Below, piece by piece: positions 32,158 to 37,691 of a stretch of 37,691 nt of DNA. The stretch covers positions 1 to 37,691 of the forward strand of contig JALOCI010000026.1 of NCBI GenBank assembly GCA_023227835.1. Reading direction: 5' to 3'. A model generated the notes under the pieces. The model made no database searches, was not told where the DNA came from, and saw only the letters and a list, made by a program, of their open reading frames with translations. A program made the position numbers and the translations under genes. The DNA is from Bacteroidales bacterium. GTDB lineage: Bacteria > Bacteroidota > Bacteroidia > Bacteroidales > UBA932. Positions within the stretch are counted from its first letter, which is position 1, and the number at the start of each line of letters is the position of its first letter.

Positions 32158-32583
32158 ATGAACATACTTATTTTATGTACCGGAAATAGCTGCCGCAGCC
32201 AAATGGCTCACGGGTTCCTCCAATCTTTTAACCCCGGGATGAAAGTTTGCTCGGCTGGCACCGAGCCGGCAAAAGAGGTGAACCCGAAAGCAGTAGAGGT
32301 TATGAAGGAAGCCGGGGTCGACATCGGCAAACACACTCCTAAATCCGTAGACCAATATCTCAATGAGGAATGGGATTATGTCATTACCGTATGTGATAAT
32401 GCCAAAGAGAGCTGTCCCGCTTTTGCCGGCAGAGTAAAATCAAGAATACACATGGGCTTTGAAGATCCGTCGCATGTTATTGGAAGTGATACTTTTATAA
32501 TGAGTGAATTCCGGAGGGTGAGAGACGAGATTAAAGAGCAATTCTCAGATTTTTATTTAAGAAATATTAAAGCGCAATTATGA
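32158..32583 (+). CDS. arsC: Arsenate reductase, LMW-phosphatase (thioredoxin-coupled) type
   Basis: The 141-residue enzyme reduces arsenate to arsenite in the cytosol. The phosphatase-like P-loop is C7-TGNSC-R13-S at the N-terminus, and the redox pair is C79 and C86 in VCDNAKESCP, giving the three-cysteine relay of pI258-type ArsC. The DP motif is in GFEDPSHV. The length is normal. The stop overlaps the arsM start (ATGA, 4 nt), so the two are translated together: arsenite made by ArsC can be expelled by Acr3 or methylated by ArsM. Confidence 0.94.
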   Translation: MNILILCTGNSCRSQMAHGFLQSFNPGMKVCSAGTEPAKEVNPKAVEVMKEAGVDIGKHTPKSVDQYLNEEWDYVITVCDNAKESCPAFAGRVKSRIHMGFEDPSHVIGSDTFIMSEFRRVRDEIKEQFSDFYLRNIKAQL

Positions 32584-33359
32584 AAACAGAAGATTTGAAG
32601 TTTATTGTAAAAGAGAAATATGGTAAAATAGCAAGAGAAAATCAGGGGGATGTAAAATCTTCTTGTTGTTGCTCCTCTTCATCCTGCACCGATTCAGAAT
32701 TTATCAGTATGATTGGTGATGATTACTCAAAACTTGACGGTTATAATCCTGATGCGGATATGGGGCTAGGATGCGGAATTCCGACTCATTTTGCAGGTAT
32801 TAAAAAGGGGGACAGCGTTCTTGACCTGGGGAGCGGCGCGGGGAACGATTGTTTTGTCGCCCGCGCCGCCGTCGGACCAGATGGTCATGTGACCGGACTG
32901 GATTTTACCGAAGCGATGATTGAGAAGGCCAATAAAAATGCAGCCAAATTGGGTCTGACGAATGTTGATTTTGTATACGGAGATATAGAAGATATGCCTC
33001 TCCCTGCCAACTCGTTTGATGTCGTTGTATCTAACTGTGTTCTTAACCTTGTGCCGGACAAATCAAAGGCGTTTTACGAGATTTTAAGAGTGTTGAAACC
33101 CGGAGGACATTTCTGTGTTTCAGATGTTGTTATAAAGGGAGAACTTACAGAAAGTGCCCGCAAAAGTGCAGAGTTATATGCAGGTTGCGTATCAGGGGCA
33201 CTGAAGATGCAAGATTATCTTTCAATCATAGAGAAATCAGGATTTGCCGACATCACAATACATAAGGAGAGAAAAATCGAAATGCCTGAAGGCATACTGA
33301 CTTCCGAAAATGATAATAACGGAATATTCAGCATTACAGTCTCCGGTTATAAATTATAA
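32580..33359 (+). CDS. arsM: Arsenite S-adenosylmethionine methyltransferase
   Basis: The 259-residue methyltransferase has SAM motif I VLDLGSGAGND (80-90). The three cysteines needed for As(III) binding and methylation are C65 (GLGCGIP), C153 (SNCVLNLVP) and C203 (YAGCVSGA). A cysteine cluster near the N-terminus (C29-C31, C36) may capture arsenite, as in other ArsM proteins. It converts arsenite to mono- or dimethylated trivalent forms, which are more toxic and need efflux; the ArsP-type permease in the same island could provide it. It overlaps arsC by 4 nt and is followed by acr3 after 16 nt. Confidence 0.93.
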   Translation: MKTEDLKFIVKEKYGKIARENQGDVKSSCCCSSSSCTDSEFISMIGDDYSKLDGYNPDADMGLGCGIPTHFAGIKKGDSVLDLGSGAGNDCFVARAAVGPDGHVTGLDFTEAMIEKANKNAAKLGLTNVDFVYGDIEDMPLPANSFDVVVSNCVLNLVPDKSKAFYEILRVLKPGGHFCVSDVVIKGELTESARKSAELYAGCVSGALKMQDYLSIIEKSGFADITIHKERKIEMPEGILTSENDNNGIFSITVSGYKL

Positions 33360-33375
33360 TCTATATAATAATAAC

Positions 33376-34413
33376 ATGGCAAAAGTAAGACTAAAATTTT
33401 TAGACAGATATCTGACCTTGTGGATTTTCCTGGCAATGATTGTAGGTGTATTTGCCGGATGGACTTCACCTTCAGTCGCCGGATTCTGGAACAGCATGTC
33501 TTCCGGCACAACAAACATTCCTATTGCAATAGGGCTCATAGTTATGATGTACCCGCCCCTTGCAAAGGTGAAGTATGAGGAGTTGGGCGATGTTTTCCGC
33601 AACACGCGTGTCTTGGGTCTTTCTCTCGTACAGAACTGGGTTATCGGCCCGGTTTTGATGTTCCTTCTGGCGATTATTTTCCTGCAGTTTAACATTGATT
33701 ATATGTATGGTCTGATACTAATCGGGCTTGCACGATGTATTGCTATGGTAATTGTATGGAACGACCTGGCTAAAGGAGACACACAGTACGCAGCAGGTCT
33801 TGTGGCATTCAACTCGATATTTCAGGTGCTATTCTTCTCTGTATATGCGTATATCTTCATTGCCGTACTTCCCGGCTGGTTCGGCCTACCGGTAAATGAT
33901 GCCGTATCTCAGATAACAATAGGACAAATAGCGAAAAGTGTCTTTATCTATTTGGGTATCCCATTCATTGCAGGATTTCTTACCCGTTTTATTCTCATAC
34001 GAGTTAAAAGCAAAGAGTGGTATAATAATAAATTTATACCTAAGATCAGTCCTCTGACCCTGATTGCCCTTCTATTTACAATCATTGTAATGTTCTCCCT
34101 TAAAGGAGAATATATCGTCAAGATTCCTTTGGATGTGGTAAGGATAGCTATACCTCTGGTTATCTATTTTATAACAATGTTCGTTGTCTCATTTTTCATG
34201 AGCAAGCGAATCGGTGCAACATACGAACAAGCCACGACTCTCTCCTTCACCGCAGCAAGCAATAACTTCGAACTCGCAATTGCCGTTGCGATAGCCGTAT
34301 TCGGTATCAATTCGGGAGAAGCCTTCACCGCGGTTATAGGTCCGCTGGTAGAGGTTCCTGTAATGATAGCTCTTGTGAATGTTGCATTTTGGTTTAAGAA
34401 AAGTTATAAATAA
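33376..34413 (+). CDS. acr3: Arsenite efflux transporter, ACR3 family
   Basis: I start at the ATG at 33376 (MAKVRLKFLDRYL), giving 345 residues; the open frame upstream overlaps arsM and has no supporting features. Ten membrane segments are visible. The conserved arsenite-site cysteine is C121 in GLARCIAMVIVWNDLAKGD and the conserved Glu lies in GPLVEVPVMIALV, both hallmarks of ACR3 (unrelated to ArsB). It expels As(OH)3 across the inner membrane. The stop overlaps the start of the SDR gene by 1 nt. Confidence 0.94.
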   Translation: MAKVRLKFLDRYLTLWIFLAMIVGVFAGWTSPSVAGFWNSMSSGTTNIPIAIGLIVMMYPPLAKVKYEELGDVFRNTRVLGLSLVQNWVIGPVLMFLLAIIFLQFNIDYMYGLILIGLARCIAMVIVWNDLAKGDTQYAAGLVAFNSIFQVLFFSVYAYIFIAVLPGWFGLPVNDAVSQITIGQIAKSVFIYLGIPFIAGFLTRFILIRVKSKEWYNNKFIPKISPLTLIALLFTIIVMFSLKGEYIVKIPLDVVRIAIPLVIYFITMFVVSFFMSKRIGATYEQATTLSFTAASNNFELAIAVAIAVFGINSGEAFTAVIGPLVEVPVMIALVNVAFWFKKSYK

Positions 34414-35324
34414 TGAAGTGGACAAAAGCTGATATCCCGAACCTTGAGAAGAAACTTGCAGTAATTACCGGAGGGTCAAGCGGAATCGGATTTGAGACAG
34501 CAAAAGCACTTGCCTCCAGGGGTGCGAAAGTGATTCTTGCCGTCAGAAATCTTGATAAAGGTGAAATTGCACGAAAAAGAATAACTGAAGAGTTCCCTTT
34601 TGCAGATGTTGAACTGATGCACCTTGACTTGAGTGATCTTAGCAGCATAAAAGAGTTTGCAAACAAATTTCCGGAGAAATACACACATCTTGACCTGTTG
34701 ATAAATAACGCCGGGGTCATGACTCCCCCTCATAGATTTACAAAAGACGGCTTTGAGCTTCAGTTTGGCACAAACCACCTGGGTCATTTTGCACTCACCG
34801 GTCAAATCCTTCCTGTCCTTCTGGCGACTCCCGGTTCAAGAGTAGTAACGATAAGCAGCATTGCCACACGAAGTGCAGAGATACACTTCGATAACCTTGA
34901 CGGCAAAAAAGGATATAGCCGGTTTAAATATTACAGGCAAAGTAAATTAGCAAACCTTCTCTTTGCCGTTGAGCTTAACAACAGGCTCAAGAAAGCCGGA
35001 GCATCAACCATCAGTCTTGCCTGTCATCCCGGCGTTACCGTGACCAACCTCGCCTCAATGGGATCCGGCAAGAAAAGCGGTTTTTTAGTAAGAATGATTT
35101 TCAAAATGGTCGGACAACCTACTGAAATGGGTGCCCTCCCTACCCTTTTTGCCGCAACCGAACCATCTCTAAAGGGAGGTGAGTATATCGGACCGGATGG
35201 AAAGCTGAATAAAAAAGGCTATCCGGTTATAAGTGACGAGGTCAATACGCTTTTCAAGGAAGATGTCGCACAAAGATTATGGGATCTCTCTGAAAAGCTC
35301 ACAGGAATTAAATTGAAGACATGA
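34413..35324 (+). CDS. Short-chain dehydrogenase/reductase
   Basis: This 303-residue classical SDR has the nucleotide motif TGGSSGIG (19-26), NNAG (98-101), the catalytic Ser at 148/149 (VVTISSIA) and Y174-x3-K178 (YRQSK). The overall pattern, including DLSDLSSIKEFA and FKYYRQSKLANLLF, is that of the retinol-dehydrogenase/WWOX-like branch, preferring NADP(H) judging by the basic residue after the second strand (AVRN). The substrate is unknown. Its ATG overlaps the acr3 stop (TAATG), so it belongs to the arsenic operon; a role in organoarsenical or aldehyde detoxification is only an inference. Repeat copy D starts just after its stop. Confidence 0.88.
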   Translation: MKWTKADIPNLEKKLAVITGGSSGIGFETAKALASRGAKVILAVRNLDKGEIARKRITEEFPFADVELMHLDLSDLSSIKEFANKFPEKYTHLDLLINNAGVMTPPHRFTKDGFELQFGTNHLGHFALTGQILPVLLATPGSRVVTISSIATRSAEIHFDNLDGKKGYSRFKYYRQSKLANLLFAVELNNRLKKAGASTISLACHPGVTVTNLASMGSGKKSGFLVRMIFKMVGQPTEMGALPTLFAATEPSLKGGEYIGPDGKLNKKGYPVISDEVNTLFKEDVAQRLWDLSEKLTGIKLKT

Positions 35325-35329
35325 GGCCG

Positions 35330-35420
35330 AAAAAAACCAGTGTCTTTAAGGTTTATGACTTCAAAGCGACTGAGGATGGACTTCCCTGATTAGGCATAGC
35401 TCTAATATAAATAGCGGCTT
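35330..35420 (+). repeat. Dispersed hairpin repeat, copy D (right half)
   Basis: Matches copy A over 43 nt (35339-35381, 40 identical). It then aligns with the right arm of copy C2 through GAGGATGGAC, CCTGA/CCTGC and the end AGCGGCTTCAG. The left half and its stem arm are absent. It lies directly after the arsenic operon and in the same orientation as C2. Confidence 0.75.
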
Positions 35421-35442
35421 CAGGAGCTATTAAAGTTTTTCT

Positions 35443-35450
35443 TAAATTTG
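35443..35450 (+). promoter_or_regulatory. -7 box TAAATTTG of the DMT-family gene
   Basis: TAAATTTG matches TAnnTTTG, 19 nt before the ATG at 35470 and just after the end of repeat D. Confidence 0.5.
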
Positions 35451-35469
35451 CGGCTTTAAATTCTTAATT

Positions 35470-35841
35470 ATGAACAGGGGACTCTTGAGTATATTGCTGC
35501 TTGTAGTATCTAACAGCTTCATGACACTTGCATGGTACGGCCATCTGAAATTCAACATCGCAAGCAAATGGGGAAAGTGGGGATTATTCGGTGTCATTGT
35601 AATAAGCTGGGGGATAGCACTTTTTGAATATTGCTTCCAAGTCCCTGCAAACAGAATCGGCTATAAAGAGTTCGGAGGCCCGTTCACGCTCATGCAACTA
35701 AAGGTAATACAAGAAGTTATAACGCTCACGGTATTTGTGGCATTTTCATTAATCTTTTTCAAGCAGGAGAGTTTCCGGCTGAATCATTTCATAGCATTCG
35801 TATTTCTCGTGCTCGCCGTCTTCTTTATTTTCAAGGATTAA
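35470..35841 (+). CDS. DMT-family protein (DUF486)
   Basis: The 123-residue membrane protein has four helices (about residues 5-25, 36-54, 80-97 and 104-120). The DUF486 signatures are TLAWYGHLKF, the ALFEYCFQVPANRIGY motif in the middle and FKQESFRLNH before the last helix. The family resembles half-size drug/metabolite transporters, but no substrate is known. It has its own promoter box and overlaps the convergent gene at 35838 by 4 nt at their 3' ends. Confidence 0.88.
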   Translation: MNRGLLSILLLVVSNSFMTLAWYGHLKFNIASKWGKWGLFGVIVISWGIALFEYCFQVPANRIGYKEFGGPFTLMQLKVIQEVITLTVFVAFSLIFFKQESFRLNHFIAFVFLVLAVFFIFKD

Positions 35842-36317
35842 AGCAACTCCGCAACAATCACAGTATAGTTCTTACCGTACTTTTTGGCACACTTAGGACA
35901 CGTTGTGTACCACATATACATCTTTCCGCTCTCCCTGCCCATAGCCTTAACCCTTTGGGCATAATCGCGACACCAGGAGTCAGTATTTCTGAAGTCTCCC
36001 TCATAGACTTTGCAATAGAACTTTCCGGTGATCCTTACATTTTTCAATCCCGGAACATCTTTATCAACCGCAAGAAGAATATCCATATTCCATCTGGAAG
36101 TATGATCCGACAGACATAAATTATCAAATTCACATCCCGCCTCGCTGGCCGCTTTAATAAGTTTTGTAATAACAGGACCAAAATTCAGAGGCATATAAAA
36201 GAGAGTGCGCACACTGGATTTCACAAAAATCTTGTCATGCCACTCAACCATTTTGTCGTCCCACGGTTCAGGATCGAACGGTGGACAACACTCATAAGTT
36301 TGCTGGTTCGTTTCCAT
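35838..36317 (-). CDS. Conserved hypothetical protein with C-terminal Cys pair
   Basis: The 159-residue protein begins YECCPPFDPEPWDDK and continues with FVKSSVRTLFYMPLNFGPVI, then LCLSDHTSRWNMDILLAV and FYCKVYEGDFRNTDSWCRDY. It ends with a TTCPKCAKKYGKNYTVI motif that looks like half of a zinc site. Homologues with the CCP...WDDK start are common in Bacteroidota and are sometimes labelled hydrolase without evidence; I do not recognise a catalytic motif. It lies 12 nt downstream of the acid phosphatase gene and is probably co-transcribed with it. Confidence 0.75.
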   Translation of the reverse strand: METNQQTYECCPPFDPEPWDDKMVEWHDKIFVKSSVRTLFYMPLNFGPVITKLIKAASEAGCEFDNLCLSDHTSRWNMDILLAVDKDVPGLKNVRITGKFYCKVYEGDFRNTDSWCRDYAQRVKAMGRESGKMYMWYTTCPKCAKKYGKNYTVIVAELL

Positions 36318-36329
36318 GATTATATTGTA

Positions 36330-37133
36330 TTACGGGTTTACTTTGAGTTTGCCTTTTCTGATAATTGCCTTATCCTCTGATGAAAGACCCGATTTATAGT
36401 CATAAATGCCCTTTTCCCACTCACCATAAATAGCATTCGGAATCACTATAAAACGACGACCCCACTCCTGTCGCATATCAACCGCAGCATCTCTCCTCTT
36501 CTGGTTATCTTTAACCTCAAAACAAGCAGCAAAGTCATTGAGATTGTCACCCAGAAGCATAACTATCTTATAATCCTCTGCAACTTTTGCTCTTCTAGGC
36601 TCCTTAGTTGAGCCATCAGCCAAAAACAGCATGTGCTCCTCATCAGCAAAAGGAAAGTTTAAATTCTTAAGATTTTTGACAGTTCCCGGAATATCACGGG
36701 GAGTTCTGTTACTTATATAAAAGACAGTAACACCATTCGATTCTGCCCACCTCAAGAAATCAACAGCACCCGGGATCGCTGTTGCCGAGGCCTCATCAAT
36801 CCAGGCAGTCCAATCCTTGAAGTTATATGATTTTCCATCAACAATGTTTCTCGCTTCAGAATAACTGTTATCAAGCACAGTCTCATCAATATCAGTAACG
36901 ATAGCCAGCTTTTCACAGCACTTTTGATTCTTCAGTTCCCTTTCCAGATTCGACTGCGCGACATTGAAAGCTTGGTAACACAAAGCCATATATTCCGGGG
37001 ACAACTGATGCCAGAGAACCGGATATGTCCGCAGATCCTCGCCGACCGGAGCCTTTACCGCTACTGCATCCTGAGCAAAAGAGTGAAGCGATATAAAAAA
37101 AAAGGAGATAAGTACTATTTTTTTCAGAGTCAT
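36330..37133 (-). CDS. Class C acid phosphatase / 5'-nucleotidase, e(P4) family
   Basis: I start at the ATG at 37133 because MTLKKIVLISFFF begins a clean signal peptide; the longer frame adds 12 codons before it. The 267-residue protein is a HAD-superfamily IIIB phosphatase: motif I is DIDETVLDNS with D81 and D83, motif II is in VFYISNRTPRD, and motif III/IV lie at LGDNLNDFAACF. It dephosphorylates nucleoside monophosphates or other phosphoesters in the periplasm. Unlike the lipoprotein e(P4) of Haemophilus, the signal peptide ends HSFAQ without a lipobox cysteine, so it should be soluble or otherwise attached. Confidence 0.9.
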   Translation of the reverse strand: MTLKKIVLISFFFISLHSFAQDAVAVKAPVGEDLRTYPVLWHQLSPEYMALCYQAFNVAQSNLERELKNQKCCEKLAIVTDIDETVLDNSYSEARNIVDGKSYNFKDWTAWIDEASATAIPGAVDFLRWAESNGVTVFYISNRTPRDIPGTVKNLKNLNFPFADEEHMLFLADGSTKEPRRAKVAEDYKIVMLLGDNLNDFAACFEVKDNQKRRDAAVDMRQEWGRRFIVIPNAIYGEWEKGIYDYKSGLSSEDKAIIRKGKLKVNP

Positions 37134-37202
37134 GATACAAACATCTATAATTATCGCTAATGTAGTCATTTTTTCAATGTTTCCATCTCATAAAAAAAAG
37201 CC

Positions 37203-37210
37203 TACCTTTG
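37203..37210 (+). promoter_or_regulatory. -7 box TACCTTTG of hydE
   Basis: TACCTTTG matches TAnnTTTG; TTTC stands at the -33 position (37180-37183). A GGGAGGAAAAA ribosome-binding-like stretch follows before the ATG at 37236. Confidence 0.6.
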
Positions 37211-37235
37211 CACCCGGGAGGAAAAAGGCTAAACT

Positions 37236-37691
37236 ATGAATATTGACCGTATTGGGCTCATTGCCGGCAAAAGTGAAATTAGTGCTGAAGATCTGAGATA
37301 CATGCTCACATTGTCAGGAGATGACATGAAGAGATTGTTTGAAATTTCTGCAGCCATAAAGAAAGAACATGTAGGCAACATTGTATATTACAGGGGCTTG
37401 ATAGAGTATTCAAACAGATGCTCAAAAAACTGCTATTACTGTGGCGTGAGGGCCGGCATGAAACAACTTCACAGATACAAACTATCAGACGAGGAGGTTA
37501 TTGAGGCTGCTAAGTTTGCCTGGCAAAAGAGGTACGCAAGCATTGTAATACAGGGCGGGGAACGTGCAGACAAAGGACAGGTTGCAAATATCTCACGCTT
37601 GTTACAGAAAATCCATCAGGAAACCAACAGTGAATTACATATAACTCTCTCCTTGGGAGAACAAAGTGAAGAGACATTTCGCAGATGGAAA
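37236..37691 (+). CDS. hydE: [FeFe] hydrogenase H-cluster radical SAM maturase HydE, N-terminal fragment
   Basis: The first 152 codons are present; the gene continues past the right edge. The radical-SAM cluster motif C-x3-C-x2-C is seen in YSNRCSKNCYYCGVR (about residues 58-72), preceded by VYYRGLIEYSN. Then come the features of the HydE/BioB-like barrel: RYKLSDEEVIEAAKFAWQ, IVIQGGE and LHITLSLGEQSEETFRRW. HydE helps to build the diiron site of [FeFe] hydrogenase together with HydF and HydG. Its presence implies that the organism makes or consumes hydrogen. Confidence 0.88.
   Translation, partial: MNIDRIGLIAGKSEISAEDLRYMLTLSGDDMKRLFEISAAIKKEHVGNIVYYRGLIEYSNRCSKNCYYCGVRAGMKQLHRYKLSDEEVIEAAKFAWQKRYASIVIQGGERADKGQVANISRLLQKIHQETNSELHITLSLGEQSEETFRRWK

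Noticed and set aside
33310..33375. Upstream start of acr3 inside arsM
   Set aside because: The added residues are hydrophilic, unlike ACR3 N-termini, and only reflect an open frame over the arsM end; the ATG at 33376 is the better start.
37203..37691. Biotin synthase (bioB) for the right-edge radical SAM gene
   Set aside because: The cluster motif surroundings YSNRCSKNCYYCGVR and the N-terminal sequence fit HydE better; the fragment is short, so some doubt remains.

Overview
The window reads as chromosomal DNA of an anaerobic Bacteroidota, probably Bacteroidales. The evidence is: promoter boxes of the TAnnTTTG type (often with TTTG about 19-21 nt upstream) before several genes; weak or absent ribosome binding sites; many signal-peptidase-II lipoproteins; and families typical of this phylum (S46 dipeptidyl peptidases, M16 and C10 secreted peptidases, short SSB, DUF134). 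A HydE maturase starts at the right edge, which points to [FeFe] hydrogenase and anaerobic life. I cannot name the genus.

Layout. Bases 1-3.1 kb hold the start of a secreted protein, a Cys/His-rich small envelope protein, cysS and a short ssb. 3.3-6.8 kb holds a zinc-ribbon protein, a coiled-coil lipoprotein and an M3 (Dcp-like) lipoprotein peptidase. 6.8-9.3 kb is a four-gene minus-strand operon DUF134 regulator - NifX-like - HdrC-like - HdrB-like, with a double palindromic operator astride its promoter. 9.4-18.9 kb is a secreted peptidase block: two DPP7-type S46 peptidases, a membrane polyferredoxin coupled to the second of them, and an M16 zinc peptidase. 19.0-21.1 kb has a TolC-family protein flanked by heptamer arrays, a DUF2179 membrane protein and tRNA-Leu(CAG).

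21.2-28.1 kb is an accessory stretch with low gene density: a C10 (streptopain-like) lipoprotein protease with a downstream lipoprotein and an upstream tiny secreted peptide, a RhuM/ORF6N chimera, a deaminase-ATPase-winged-helix fusion, gene remnants, tandem repeats and copies of a dispersed hairpin repeat (ends GCCGCTT / AAGCGGC). No integrase or transposase was recognised.

28.1-35.3 kb is an arsenic-resistance island, all on the plus strand: arsR, arsE-like, arsF, arsG, an ArsP-type permease, a DGC-domain zinc-binding protein, a membrane thioredoxin, arsC, arsM, acr3 and a coupled SDR. It combines arsenate reduction, arsenite efflux, methylation and two predicted organoarsenical exporters. 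Three related 18-nt palindromes that fit ArsR operators precede arsR, arsE and the permease gene. Copies of the dispersed repeat bracket the island in the same orientation. 35.4-37.7 kb returns to ordinary genes: a DUF486 DMT protein, a conserved hypothetical, an e(P4)-type acid phosphatase and the start of hydE.

Functionally, the block from 3.7 to 18.9 kb suggests a cell that degrades peptides in its envelope. The Hdr-like, polyferredoxin and HydE genes suggest low-potential electron flow. All assignments come from reading motifs by eye; no database search was run.
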